In this document: positions 1 to 9,183 of the stretch, piece by piece
Layout: every line of letters begins with the position of its first letter
Position numbering within the stretch: position 1 is the first letter of the stretch
Assembly (NCBI GenBank): GCA_035518095.1
Contig: DATIXX010000013.1
Location: forward strand, 1 to 55,081
DNA from: Burkholderiales bacterium
GTDB taxonomy: Bacteria > Pseudomonadota > Gammaproteobacteria > Burkholderiales > JAHFRG01
Direction of reading: 5' to 3'
DNA: 55,081 nt
Translations under genes and position numbers: made by a program
Notes under the pieces: generated by a model
What the model saw: only the letters and a program-made list of their open reading frames with translations
The model's database searches: none
Told to the model about the DNA's origin: nothing

Positions 1-48
1 GCCTCACACTCGACCGGTTCGATATATTGATCAAGGACCGCGGCACTC

Positions 49-999
49 ATGCAACACCACATCGTGTTTCTAGACCGTTCCACGCTGAGAGCGAATGTGC
101 GCCGCCCGGCGTCTGAGCATACCTGGAACGAATACTCAACCACCGCGGCGGCTGAAATGCTCAATCGTTTAGGTGATGCCACAATCGCCATCAGCAACAA
201 AGTGCCGTTGCGCAAGGAAACACTCTCTAAGCTGCCCAAGCTCAAGATGATTGCGGTCGCCGCCACAGGCTACGACGTTATCGACACCGATTACTGCAAG
301 GCGCGCGGGATTGCGGTCGCGAATATCCGCAACTACGCCATTCACACTGTTCCCGAGCACGCCTTCGCGTTGATTCTGGCGCTGCGTCGAAATTTGCTCG
401 CATATCGCCAGGACGTGGAGAACGGCGTTTGGCAGCAAGTCGATCAATTCTGTTTTTTCAACCATCCAATCGGTGACCTGTTCGGAGCTACTCTCGGCAT
501 TTTTGGCGAGGGCGCAATTGGTCAGGGCACGGCTAAAATCGCGCGCGGCTTCGGAATGCGTGTGTTATTCGCGGACCACGCTCCGCCCAAGGCTCCTGGT
601 GTCGAATTCACGCCTCAGGACACCGTGCTGGCCGAATCTGACGTGATTTCTCTACATTGCCCGCTGACGCCTGAGTCCAGAAACATGATTGGGCTCGAGC
701 AATTTCGCAAAATGAAAAGGACTGCGTTGCTCATCAACACCGCCCGCGGCGGCTTAGTAGACGAAGCCGCGCTGGTTCGCGCGCTCGACGAGAAATTAAT
801 TGCCGGGGCGGGATTCGATGTTCTTACCAAAGAACCGCCAAAGGAAGGCAACCCGCTGCTAAATGTGAGACGGCCCAATTTTATATTGACGCCCCACGTA
901 GCCTGGGCTTCAGACAATGCCATGCAGTTTCTGGCCGACCAATTGATCGACAACATCGACGCCTTTGTAAGCGGCAAACCTCAAAACCTGGTGGTTTAA
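49..999 (+). CDS. hprA: Hydroxypyruvate reductase / glycerate dehydrogenase, D-2-hydroxyacid dehydrogenase family
   Basis: Predicted to reduce hydroxypyruvate to D-glycerate with NAD(P)H in the cytoplasm, the reductive step of the serine cycle. The 316-residue protein has the D-2-hydroxyacid dehydrogenase layout. A Rossmann glycine motif GIFGEGAIG lies at residues 150-158. The catalytic trio is visible as Arg233 (in NTARGG), Glu262 (in TKEPP) and His283 (in TPHVAW). The ATG has an AAGGA-like site about 11 bases upstream. The family also contains glyoxylate, phosphoglycerate and formate dehydrogenases. The hydroxypyruvate assignment rests mainly on the four downstream genes mtkA, mtkB, ppc and mcl, which form a serine cycle set on the same strand. 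Confidence 0.88.
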   Translation: MQHHIVFLDRSTLRANVRRPASEHTWNEYSTTAAAEMLNRLGDATIAISNKVPLRKETLSKLPKLKMIAVAATGYDVIDTDYCKARGIAVANIRNYAIHTVPEHAFALILALRRNLLAYRQDVENGVWQQVDQFCFFNHPIGDLFGATLGIFGEGAIGQGTAKIARGFGMRVLFADHAPPKAPGVEFTPQDTVLAESDVISLHCPLTPESRNMIGLEQFRKMKRTALLINTARGGLVDEAALVRALDEKLIAGAGFDVLTKEPPKEGNPLLNVRRPNFILTPHVAWASDNAMQFLADQLIDNIDAFVSGKPQNLVV

Positions 1000-1063
1000 G
1001 GTGCCAAGTCGCAACCTCGAAAAAGTTTTGAAACCGAAAAATCTCAGCGCAGAGGAGTATTAA

Positions 1064-2257
1064 GTGAACATTCACGAGTATCAGGCCAAAGAACTGTTAT
1101 CCAGCCTTGGCGTCGCGGTACCGCGCGGCGCGGTTGCATACAGCCCCGACCAGGCGGTATATAGCGCCACAGAACTGGGCGGCTGGCATTGGGCGGTGAA
1201 AGCGCAGATTCATTCCGGTGCCCGCGGCAAGGCGGGAGGCATCAAACTATGCAAGACCTATCACGAGGTCCACGAGGCGGCAAAGGCCATGCTAGGAAAA
1301 AAGCTGGTGACCGGCCAGACCGGACCAGAAGGAAAAATTGTCCAGAAACTTTATATCGAAGTGGCGGAGCCTTTTGAGCGCGAGCTTTATCTGGGTTACG
1401 TTCTGGATCGCAAGATCGAGCGCATTCGGGTCATCGCTTCGGCTCAAGGCGGCATGGAGATCGAGGAAATCGCCAAGAATTCTCCCAACGCAATTTTGCA
1501 GGAAATCGTGGAGCCGGCAGTAGGTTTGCAGGGCTTCCAGGCTCGCGAACTGGCGTTCGGTCTCGGGCTCAACATCAAACAGGTGGCGCGAGCGGTGAAA
1601 ACCATGATGGGAGCTTACCGCGCGTTCCGGGATCTCGACGCAACCATGTTGGAAATCAACCCGCTGGTAGTGACTAAGGACGACAGGGTGCTGGCGCTCG
1701 ACGCCAAGATGTCGTTCGATGAAAACGCGCTTTTCCGCCACCCCGATGTCGCGGAAATGCGCGACCCCGCGCAGGAGGACCCGCGCGAAGTACAGGCAGC
1801 CGAGCATAATCTGAATTATATCGGTCTGGACGGAGCAATCGGCTGTGTCATAAACGGCGCTGGACTGGCTATGGCGACCATGGATACCATCAAGTACGCG
1901 GGCGGCACGCCGGCGAATTTTCTGGATGTAGGCGGAGGCGCCTCGCCGGATCGAATTGCCGCCGCGTTGCGACTGGTGCTCACCGACAAGAATGTGCGCG
2001 CTATTCTGGTGAATATTTTTGCCGGAATCAACCGCTGTGATTGGGTTGCCGAAGGCATCGTGCAAGCCTACCGTGACGTGGATATCAAGGTGCCGTTCGT
2101 GGTGCGGCTGGCTGGAACCAATGTTAATGAAGGCCGCGAAATCCTGCGCGAGAGCAAACTCCCTCTTATCGTGGCGGAGACATTGCTCGAAGCGGCGCAG
2201 AAAGTTGTGGCCGCCGCTAAGTCGTCCGATAAACGCGGCGCCACGACTGCTTCATAG
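1064..2257 (+). CDS. mtkA: Malate-CoA ligase (malate thiokinase) beta subunit
   Basis: ATP-grasp subunit that, with MtkB, converts malate, CoA and ATP to malyl-CoA. The opening [12 protein letters not shown] is the standard N-terminus of the succinyl-CoA synthetase beta/MtkA family, and the length (397 aa) fits. C-terminal signatures [19 protein letters not shown] and [17 protein letters not shown] bind CoA and nucleotide in the family. The start is GTG at 1064, with AGAGGAG just upstream at 1051-1057. Sequence alone does not cleanly separate succinyl-CoA synthetase from malate-CoA ligase. The adjacent ppc and malyl-CoA lyase genes make the malate enzyme much more likely. The gap to mtkB is only 11 bases, so the two subunits are surely co-translated. 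Confidence 0.9.
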   Translation: MNIHEYQAKELLSSLGVAVPRGAVAYSPDQAVYSATELGGWHWAVKAQIHSGARGKAGGIKLCKTYHEVHEAAKAMLGKKLVTGQTGPEGKIVQKLYIEVAEPFERELYLGYVLDRKIERIRVIASAQGGMEIEEIAKNSPNAILQEIVEPAVGLQGFQARELAFGLGLNIKQVARAVKTMMGAYRAFRDLDATMLEINPLVVTKDDRVLALDAKMSFDENALFRHPDVAEMRDPAQEDPREVQAAEHNLNYIGLDGAIGCVINGAGLAMATMDTIKYAGGTPANFLDVGGGASPDRIAAALRLVLTDKNVRAILVNIFAGINRCDWVAEGIVQAYRDVDIKVPFVVRLAGTNVNEGREILRESKLPLIVAETLLEAAQKVVAAAKSSDKRGATTAS

Positions 2258-2268
2258 GAAGGACTACG

Positions 2269-3177
2269 ATGAGCATATTGATTGACGAAAAAACCCCGGT
2301 CCTGATTCAGGGTTTTACCGGCGACAAGGGCACGTTTCACGCCAAGGAAATGATCGAGTATGGCACCAAGGTCGTGGGCGGGGTCACACCCGGCAAGGGC
2401 GGCATGAAGCACCTGGGACTGCCGGTGTTCAATACCATCAAGGAAGCCGTCGCCAAGACTGGCGCGAACGCCAGCATCACGTTCGTTCCACCTGCGTTTT
2501 GCATGGATTCAATCCTGGAGGCGGCGGATGCAGGAATCCGGCTGGTGTGTTCGATCACCGACGGCATTCCAGCGCAGGACATGATGCGGGTCAAGCGCTA
2601 TCTCATGCGCTACCCGAAAGAGCGCCGCACGCTGATGGTGGGCCCTAATTGCGCAGGGATAATTAGTGCAGGAAAGGCCATGTTGGGAATTATGCCCGGG
2701 CACATTTACCAGCGTGGGACCGTGGGCATTGTATCGCGCTCCGGAACGCTCGGATATGAAGCGGCTGCCCAGCTCAAAGCGTTGGGGCTCGGTGTTACCA
2801 CCAGCGTAGGTATCGGCGGAGACCCCATTAACGGCAGCTCCTTTCTCGACCATCTCGTGCTGTTCGAGCAGGATAACGAAACCGAAGCTGTGCTGATGAT
2901 AGGCGAAATCGGCGGCCCGCAGGAGGCGGAAGCGGCAAAGTGGGTAAAAGAGAACATGAGCAAACCTGTTGTCGGATACGTGGCGGGGCTTACCGCACCC
3001 AAGGGCCGGCGCATGGGGCATGCAGGAGCCATCATTTCCGCAACCGGAGACAGCGCCGCGGAGAAAAGTGAAATCATGAAAAATTATGGCCTAGTGGTCG
3101 CACCTAGCGCTTCCGAGCTAGGTTCTTGTGTTGCAGACGTGCTGAAAAAGAAAAAGTCGCGAAAGGTTATTTCCTAA
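2269..3177 (+). CDS. mtkB: Malate-CoA ligase (malate thiokinase) alpha subunit
   Basis: Partner of MtkA, carrying the CoA-binding domain and the phosphohistidine. The N-terminus includes QGFTGDKGTFHAKEM and the CoA loop VTPGKGG (about residues 39-45). The phosphorylated histidine is His251, in GRRMGHAGAIIS, followed by a Glu-rich helix. At 302 aa the length is normal for this family. A strong GGAAGGA site precedes the ATG. It acts in the cytoplasm as a heteromer with MtkA and feeds malyl-CoA to the lyase encoded at 6045-7022. A succinyl-CoA synthetase alpha subunit is the alternative, disfavoured by context. Confidence 0.9.
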   Translation: MSILIDEKTPVLIQGFTGDKGTFHAKEMIEYGTKVVGGVTPGKGGMKHLGLPVFNTIKEAVAKTGANASITFVPPAFCMDSILEAADAGIRLVCSITDGIPAQDMMRVKRYLMRYPKERRTLMVGPNCAGIISAGKAMLGIMPGHIYQRGTVGIVSRSGTLGYEAAAQLKALGLGVTTSVGIGGDPINGSSFLDHLVLFEQDNETEAVLMIGEIGGPQEAEAAKWVKENMSKPVVGYVAGLTAPKGRRMGHAGAIISATGDSAAEKSEIMKNYGLVVAPSASELGSCVADVLKKKKSRKVIS

Positions 3178-3257
3178 GCAATACCGTAGCCTTAATCTGC
3201 TGACATTGTTTCACGGCTGGCCTTGAACACCTGGATTTTCCTCTGGGCACACAAAAT

Positions 3258-6011
3258 ATGAAGCCCGACAACTTTTTTTCTCTCCCGACTCAGGCGGAGG
3301 CCATGGAGTACATGGCCTACGAGCAGCAACTGGTGAGTTTTTTGTTTGAGCTTTTGGCAGATGTCGTTGAGCGTCACGAGCCTCGGATCATCCCGATGCT
3401 GCGCGGCGAGTCGCGCCATTTTGATTTACCTGCCTCGGTGCTCGGAAGAGCGCTGCAGGCGCAAGGAATCTGGTTCCAGCTGCTCAGCATTGCCGAGGAA
3501 AATGCCGCAATGCGCCACCGTCGTCAGCTTGAGAATGAACGCGGTTATCAAAATGTGCGGGGAACTCTGGGCCAGGTTATCGCGGAAGCTGCGGGCAGCG
3601 GAACCGCGGCTGATGAAATATGCGCGCTATTAGACACTTTAAAAATCCGTCCCGTCATCACGGCGCATCCGACCGAAGCGAAACGCGTGACGGTGCTGGA
3701 AAGACACCGCAAAATATATCGTCGGCTAATGGACCTGGAATCGCCGCGCTGGACGGGCCGCGAACGTGAAAACTTGGTGGCAATGCTGAGAAACGACATC
3801 GAACTGTTGTGGTTTACGGGCGAACTTCGTTTGGAGAAACCGACTGTTTCCCAGGAAGTAGCGTGGGGTCTGCATTTTTTCAACGAGACTTTGTTTGATG
3901 CGGTGCCGGCACTGCTCGACAAGCTGGATTACGCATTGCGCCGCGCCTACCCCGGCGGGCACTTTCAGATTCCGCCCTTTTTCCAATTTGGTGCGTGGAT
4001 TGGCGGCGACCGCGACGGCAACCCGCATGTTACAAACCGTGTGACCCGCGATGCGCTGTACCAAAACTGCCTGGCCAGCCTGCGCCATTATAAGTCTCGC
4101 CTTGTTGAGTTGCTGCAGACATTGAGCATAACTGAACGCGCCGCGCCCGTTACCGACAATTTCCGGGCCGCGCTGGCGCACGCGCTGGAACGCTCGGACA
4201 AAGGAGTTGCGATCTCCGCGCGCAATCCAGGAGAGCTGTTCCGTCAGTATCTAGCGTGCATGTTGCGACGGTTCGATTTTACGCTTGCTGAAGTTGAAAA
4301 AGGCCGTCCCATATCCGGCAACAAGGGCTATGCCAGCGCGGACGAATTAGTTGCGGACTTGAAGACGCTGGAGCAGGGATTGACGGAGAGCCAGGGTGAA
4401 ACGCTGGCATGGTCTCTGGTCACTCCCATCCGGCGCGCAGTAGAAGCGTTCCGCTTCAGTACGGTTCGGCTGGACATTCGGGAAAACACAACGCGCATTA
4501 CGCAAGCGTTGAACGAGTTGTGGCTCGCAACTCATTTTAATGACGGTGAACCACCCCGGTTTGATTCGGACGAATGGAAATCATGGCTTCTACAGCAGCT
4601 GGCAACGCCGTTGAGTCCCGGCCGCCCGGCGCCTCGCCTTTCCGCAAAAGCCAAGGAAACCTTGGGTATGTTTGGCCTCATCGCTGAGATGTGGAATGTT
4701 CTGGACAGGCAGGCATTCGGCACCTTCGTTCTCAGCATGACCCGTACCGTGAGCGATGTGCTGGGCGTGTACTTGTTGGCCAAAGAAAGCGGGCTCTTCT
4801 ACGATCCTGCCGGAGTGGAATATTGCAGGCTGCCGATCACGCCGCTGTTCGAAACCATTGAAGATCTGCGGCGCGCGCCGGCAATCATGCGTGAGCTGCT
4901 CAACGTGCCGGTTATGAAGCGCAGCATCCACGCGCAGGGTGGGTACCAGGAAGTCATGATCGGTTATTCCGATTCCAACAAGGACGGCGGATTTTTTTCC
5001 AGTAATTGGGAGTTGGCAAAGGCGCAGGTCAAGCTCACGCAGCTTGGAAGGGAAACCGGTATACCGATTACTTTCTTCCACGGTCGCGGCGGTTCGGTAA
5101 GCCGCGGCGGCATTGCCACAGGACGCGCCATTGCGGCGCAGCCCGCGGGTTCCATTTGCGGACGTTTCCGTGTCACCGAACAGGGCGAAGTGGTGTCGTT
5201 CAAATACGCCAACAAGGGTACCACCGCGTACCACGTTGAAGTCTTGGCGGCGAGCGTGCTGGAACATTCGCTGAAATCAGACCGCGAGCAGGCATTACGC
5301 GCCAATCCCGAATTCGACGAAGCCATGGAAGCACTTTCGGCAACTGCGCAGGTTGCATACGGTCAACTTGCGCGCCATCCGGATTTGCCAGCCTATTTTC
5401 AGTCCGCAAGCCCGCTTGAAGAAATTTCATTGCTCAATATCGGCTCGCGCCCGACGCGCCGTTTTGGCGCGAAGAGTTTAGCCGATTTGCGTGCCATACC
5501 TTGGGTGTTCGCCTGGTCACAGAACAGGCATATCGTACCGGGTTGGTATGGCATGGGTGGCGGTCTCTCCGCTTTTCTGCAGGTTCGAGGCGCAGCAGGG
5601 CTTGGTCTGCTGCGGCGCATGTTCAATGAATCGCGGCTATTCCGCCTTATCATTGACGAGGTGGAAAAGACGTTGCTTCAAGTCGATCTGGACATCGCGC
5701 GTCAGTATGCGGGGCTGGTCGAAAATGAGCAGATTCGGGCGGAAATCTTTCACAGGATTGAGGCCGAATACCAGCTTACCCGCGAGATGGTGCTGAAGGT
5801 CAGCGAAGGCAAGGATATCGCCGAGCGCTTTCCAGAATATCGCCGGCGCTTTGGAATACGATTACCCATGCTTAATCAGATAAACCGGGAGCAGGTCGAC
5901 TTACTGCGTCGCTACCGTCTGGAACCGGAGGGGGAAGCGAAAAACCTTTACCGTGATGCGCTGCTGCAATCGATCAACTGCATCGCCGCGGGTTTTGGCG
6001 CAACCGGTTAG
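3258..6011 (+). CDS. ppc: Phosphoenolpyruvate carboxylase
   Basis: Carboxylates PEP with bicarbonate to oxaloacetate, the CO2-fixing step of the serine cycle. All PEP carboxylase landmarks are present: TAHPTEAKR with catalytic His137, GGDRDGNPHVT near residue 250, MIGYSDSNKDGG near residue 570, and the glycine-rich loop FHGRGGSVSRGG with His608. The protein is 917 aa, slightly longer than the E. coli enzyme, and ends in a Gly-rich tail as expected. The gap to mtkB is 80 bases with no obvious terminator, and no good Shine-Dalgarno site is visible before the ATG. It lies inside the serine cycle operon, so it probably serves C1 assimilation as well as anaplerosis. Confidence 0.96.
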   Translation: MKPDNFFSLPTQAEAMEYMAYEQQLVSFLFELLADVVERHEPRIIPMLRGESRHFDLPASVLGRALQAQGIWFQLLSIAEENAAMRHRRQLENERGYQNVRGTLGQVIAEAAGSGTAADEICALLDTLKIRPVITAHPTEAKRVTVLERHRKIYRRLMDLESPRWTGRERENLVAMLRNDIELLWFTGELRLEKPTVSQEVAWGLHFFNETLFDAVPALLDKLDYALRRAYPGGHFQIPPFFQFGAWIGGDRDGNPHVTNRVTRDALYQNCLASLRHYKSRLVELLQTLSITERAAPVTDNFRAALAHALERSDKGVAISARNPGELFRQYLACMLRRFDFTLAEVEKGRPISGNKGYASADELVADLKTLEQGLTESQGETLAWSLVTPIRRAVEAFRFSTVRLDIRENTTRITQALNELWLATHFNDGEPPRFDSDEWKSWLLQQLATPLSPGRPAPRLSAKAKETLGMFGLIAEMWNVLDRQAFGTFVLSMTRTVSDVLGVYLLAKESGLFYDPAGVEYCRLPITPLFETIEDLRRAPAIMRELLNVPVMKRSIHAQGGYQEVMIGYSDSNKDGGFFSSNWELAKAQVKLTQLGRETGIPITFFHGRGGSVSRGGIATGRAIAAQPAGSICGRFRVTEQGEVVSFKYANKGTTAYHVEVLAASVLEHSLKSDREQALRANPEFDEAMEALSATAQVAYGQLARHPDLPAYFQSASPLEEISLLNIGSRPTRRFGAKSLADLRAIPWVFAWSQNRHIVPGWYGMGGGLSAFLQVRGAAGLGLLRRMFNESRLFRLIIDEVEKTLLQVDLDIARQYAGLVENEQIRAEIFHRIEAEYQLTREMVLKVSEGKDIAERFPEYRRRFGIRLPMLNQINREQVDLLRRYRLEPEGEAKNLYRDALLQSINCIAAGFGATG

Positions 6012-6044
6012 CAAAATTTAATTTCAGTTTAGGAAAGGAACCTC

Positions 6045-7022
6045 ATGAGCTTCACCGGCATTGAACCCGCAACCGCGCGCCTGCACCGCTCCGAGCTCGC
6101 CGTTCCTGGCACCAACACTGCTCTGTTCGAAAAGGCTGCGAAATCCGCCGCCGATATTATTTTTCTCGATTGCGAAGATGCCGTTGCTCCAGACGACAAG
6201 GAAAAGGCGCGCAAGAATATCATTCAGGCGCTGAATGAAATCAGTTGGGGAAGCAAAACCTTGATGGTGCGCATCAACGGCCTCGATACCCATTACATGT
6301 ACCGTGACGTAGTGGATATCGTGGAAGCCTGCGCGCGTCTTGACATGATACTGATTCCCAAGGTCGGTGTACCGGCCGATGTTTATGCCGTGGATATGAT
6401 GGTGACACAGATTGAGACGGCAAAAAAACGCTCGAAACGCATCGGGTTCGAAGTACTGATTGAAACTGCGCTAGGCATGGCCAACGTTGAAGCGATTGCA
6501 CAGTCGAGCAAAAGGCTGGAAGCGATGTCGTTCGGGGTGGCCGATTACGCGGCGTCCACCCGCGCCCGCACCACGGTCATTGGCGGAGTGAACAAAGACT
6601 CGGGTGTGCTAACCGATAAGGATGCGAACGGCAACCGGCAATATTTCTGGACCGATCCCTGGCACGCAGCGCAAACGCGAATGATGGTGGCTTGCCGCGC
6701 GTATGGCCTGCGTCCGATTGACGGGCCGTTTGGCGATTTCAACGACCCGGACGGGTTTATCGCTGCAGCCAATCGCGCCGCAGTTCTCGGCTATGAAGGC
6801 AAATGGGCGATTCACCCATCGCAAATTGAATTGGCGAACAGAGTTTTCACGCCTTCTGAAGCAGAGGTAAGTAGAGCCAAACGAATCATGGAAGCCATGG
6901 CACAGGCTGCAAAAGAAGGAAAGGGTGCAGTATCGCTCGATGGGCGATTGATCGACATAGCAAGCATCCGCATGGCGGAAGCGCTGCTCAAGAAGGCTGA
7001 AGCTATCCGAGCCGGCGCGTAA
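6045..7022 (+). CDS. mcl: L-malyl-CoA lyase (CitE/HpcH family)
   Basis: Cleaves L-malyl-CoA to glyoxylate and acetyl-CoA, closing the serine cycle begun by the upstream genes. The 325-residue protein shows HpcH/HpaI-CitE features: SELAVPGTN near residue 20, the acidic metal/CoA region FLDCEDAVAPDDKE near 45, VRINGLDT, and LIPKVG near 103. The C-terminal GKWAIHPSQIE motif is typical of malyl-CoA lyases. An AGGAAAGGA site precedes the ATG. Gene order mtkA-mtkB-ppc-mcl matches serine cycle clusters of methylotrophs. A beta-methylmalyl-CoA or citramalyl-CoA lyase is possible but less likely beside malate-CoA ligase. Confidence 0.92.
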   Translation: MSFTGIEPATARLHRSELAVPGTNTALFEKAAKSAADIIFLDCEDAVAPDDKEKARKNIIQALNEISWGSKTLMVRINGLDTHYMYRDVVDIVEACARLDMILIPKVGVPADVYAVDMMVTQIETAKKRSKRIGFEVLIETALGMANVEAIAQSSKRLEAMSFGVADYAASTRARTTVIGGVNKDSGVLTDKDANGNRQYFWTDPWHAAQTRMMVACRAYGLRPIDGPFGDFNDPDGFIAAANRAAVLGYEGKWAIHPSQIELANRVFTPSEAEVSRAKRIMEAMAQAAKEGKGAVSLDGRLIDIASIRMAEALLKKAEAIRAGA

Positions 7023-7082
7023 AGCCCGTCGCGTCTCATTATGGGAGCGGGCGGGGTGAAGGTGAAGTCATCGTCGCTACCG

Positions 7083-7526
7083 CTAGTGAGGGCCGATTCT
7101 GAGAGTGGCGGTTGCGATATAGACCTCATACAAAAAACAAATCAGTGCAAAAATAAAAGCCATCATGGCGAAGATAAACAACACGCCGATCAGGCTGGGC
7201 AATTCCACGGAGAGAAACACTTCCAGAAAAAGAACCTGTACAAGCACGCAGATTAGCAGAGCACACACTGCGCTCAGGCTGATTGCCGCATATGATAGCC
7301 GGGCGCGCTTGGAAAGCACGGCAAGCCGTCTATGGAGATCTCTGCGCTCTTTCTCATCACTCGTAGACAGGCGGCCTTCAAGAACACGGGCAGAATCGAC
7401 GATTCGGGCCAACCTGTTGGCGAGCACGGACAACGTCGCGCCTACGCCGGTAATGAGAAAGACCGGTCCAACTGCAAGTTGTATAGCGTGGCCAACCGCG
7501 GTGGGAGTCAAACCGTGACCGATCAT
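7083..7526 (-). CDS. DUF2721 family small membrane protein
   Basis: Unknown function. The 147-residue protein has the DUF2721 pattern: a first hydrophobic segment (LAVGPVFLITGVGATLSVL), then the polar ARIVDSARVLE stretch, then two further hydrophobic segments in the C-terminal half. It is therefore an inner membrane protein with about three spans and a charged cytoplasmic loop rich in Arg, Glu and Lys. It converges with the serine cycle operon (mcl ends 60 bases away). No partner gene is obvious, and the family has no established biochemical role that I can name. Confidence 0.8.
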   Translation of the reverse strand: MIGHGLTPTAVGHAIQLAVGPVFLITGVGATLSVLANRLARIVDSARVLEGRLSTSDEKERRDLHRRLAVLSKRARLSYAAISLSAVCALLICVLVQVLFLEVFLSVELPSLIGVLFIFAMMAFIFALICFLYEVYIATATLRIGPH

Positions 7527-7689
7527 AGTATCTGCTGAATCGTAGAGGAAGCCGTAGCAATTAGGGTCACAAAAGTCCAGATATCATGACGCAAGTAGTG
7601 AAAGAAAGGAAGGGTAATGCGTGGCGGGGCGGTCTGCTGCCGCGCTCTTTGACGTCGTCGGGCTTTCTATAAATTTGTTTCTAAATCAA

Positions 7690-8418
7690 TCAGCCTATAG
7701 GGATCGGGCTGGTGAGCCAGGCGCCCAGCATTTCGCGCATGCGTGCCCAATGCGAACCTCGCCAATAAATGCGTCCGCAACCCGGGCAACGCGTAAACTC
7801 GGCGTAATGCTCGTAGATGCGATCGGGAACATGTCCAGTCACCTTGCTTTTTTCGAGGGCTTCGAGCTGAAGATTGCAATGCAGGCACAGCGTGAATGGC
7901 CGCATATGGCGCTCGAGGCCGAAGCGCACAGCAACTTCGCGCAGCTGCAATTCGGGTTTACGCGCGTGGACGAAGCAGCCGCGCGCCACGTCCCGAATTT
8001 TCAGCAGCTCGCGGTCGCGCGTGAGCACGATGCGCCGCTGGCGCGCCGCGATATCAATGATCTCATGGTCAGACATCGAGTTTTCGTACAGCGTATCAAA
8101 GCCGAGCATGCGCAGCATTCGCGCAAGGCCGCCGAGATGAGCATCCGCCACGAATTCTGGCGCCTTATCCGAGACTACTTCGACAAATCTGTGGGGGAAA
8201 ACCTCGATCGCATCGCCTTCGCGCACAATGCGCGGGAGAGTCGCCGGATGATTGTTTACCAGCAATTGTCCAGCTTCAGTGTGTGGCACGCCGAGGGATT
8301 CAATCGCATGCTTGATGGTTGCGGCTCGCGCGCATACGTAATCGAACGCAACGTCTCTGCGGTCGCGGGCTATGAAGTCGGCAAGTTCCCCGTGGAACCT
8401 GAAAGTGGCGGTCGCCAT
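7690..8418 (-). CDS. Ubiquitin-like N-terminus fused to Mut7-C PIN-like putative RNase with zinc ribbon
   Basis: Two-part protein of 242 aa. Residues 1 to about 80 look like the ubiquitin-like (beta-grasp) domain often fused to Mut7-C proteins. Residues 88-235 are the Mut7-C domain: Asp92 in FVADAHLGGLARMLR, then RIVLTRDRELL with Asp135, resembling PIN nuclease acidic residues. A four-cysteine zinc ribbon follows at Cys178/Cys181 and Cys211/Cys214. The family is inferred to be RNase-like from its PIN-type fold; activity and substrate are not established. It lies on the minus strand between a DUF2721 gene and a ferritin-like gene, with no visible operon partner. Confidence 0.85.
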   Translation of the reverse strand: MATATFRFHGELADFIARDRRDVAFDYVCARAATIKHAIESLGVPHTEAGQLLVNNHPATLPRIVREGDAIEVFPHRFVEVVSDKAPEFVADAHLGGLARMLRMLGFDTLYENSMSDHEIIDIAARQRRIVLTRDRELLKIRDVARGCFVHARKPELQLREVAVRFGLERHMRPFTLCLHCNLQLEALEKSKVTGHVPDRIYEHYAEFTRCPGCGRIYWRGSHWARMREMLGAWLTSPIPIG

Positions 8419-8530
8419 GAGACCCGGTCTGATGACTCTTAATTTATTTTGACGTGGTCTTCACTTGAATGGCAGCAAAATGCCAACATAGTGAATTAGG
8501 TCGAATTTTGTTTTCTTAACGCGCTGAATA

Positions 8531-9070
8531 TTACGAACCCAGCTTTTGCAGCAAACTCACCAAATCCTCAGCGTGCTCTTCTTCCATAGCCAGGATGCCT
8601 TCCATCATACGGCGGGTAGTGGGATCGTCGTTGCCGAGATAGACGATCATTTCCCTGTAACTGTCGATCGCGATCCGCTCGGCGACTAAGTCTTCCTTGA
8701 TCATGCTAATCAGCGTGTCACCCTCGACATATTCGGCGTGGCTGCGGGTGAGCAATCCTTCCGGTGAAAAATTCGGCTCGCCTCCAAGCTGCACGATGCG
8801 CTGCGCAATTTGGTCGGCATGCATCTGTTCTTCGTTGGCATGCTCTAGGAATTCCTGCGCCACACTTGTGGCATTGATTCCAGCAGCCATGAAATGATGG
8901 CGCCTGTAGCGCAGCACACAGACTATTTCAGTGGCAAGCGCTTCGTTCAGTAATTTAATTACGGTTTCCCGGTTTCCTTTATAGCCAGGTGTAACCGCAC
9001 CTTGTTCGATGTGCTGCCGCGCGCGTTTGCGCAGCGTCTTGATGTCGGTAAGAAATGGTTTGTTTGCCAT
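8531..9070 (-). CDS. Ferritin-like / bacterioferritin-type di-iron protein
   Basis: Probable iron-storage or iron-oxidising four-helix bundle protein of 179 aa. Ligand-type residues of the ferritin family are visible: Glu in ALATEIVCVLRYRRHH on helix A, EEQMHADQ (ExxH) on helix B, a Glu in LVAERIAIDSY on helix C, and EEEHAEDL (ExxH) on helix D. No clear heme methionine was identified, so it could be a ferritin or Dps-like bacterioferritin rather than a heme-binding Bfr. An upstream gap of 113 bases probably holds its promoter; no Fur box was recognised. Confidence 0.85.
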   Translation of the reverse strand: MANKPFLTDIKTLRKRARQHIEQGAVTPGYKGNRETVIKLLNEALATEIVCVLRYRRHHFMAAGINATSVAQEFLEHANEEQMHADQIAQRIVQLGGEPNFSPEGLLTRSHAEYVEGDTLISMIKEDLVAERIAIDSYREMIVYLGNDDPTTRRMMEGILAMEEEHAEDLVSLLQKLGS

Positions 9071-9183
9071 GATTTTTCCCGGGGACTAGAAGGTTCGACT
9101 TTGGAGCGTAACATATTTAATTAGCGATTAGAGTAGAGATTTTCTTTATTTTGTTCATGTTCCGACCTACAGCATTCACGGTT

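Noticed and set aside
1..48. Possible end of an upstream gene at the left edge
   Set aside because: All three plus frames were read; one stops at 28-30, another near 72, the third runs to about 115 inside hprA. None gave a recognisable C-terminus, so no call was made.
7023..7055. GCCCG/CGGGC pairing after mcl as a terminator
   Set aside because: The stem is short and asymmetric and has no T-run, so support is too weak.
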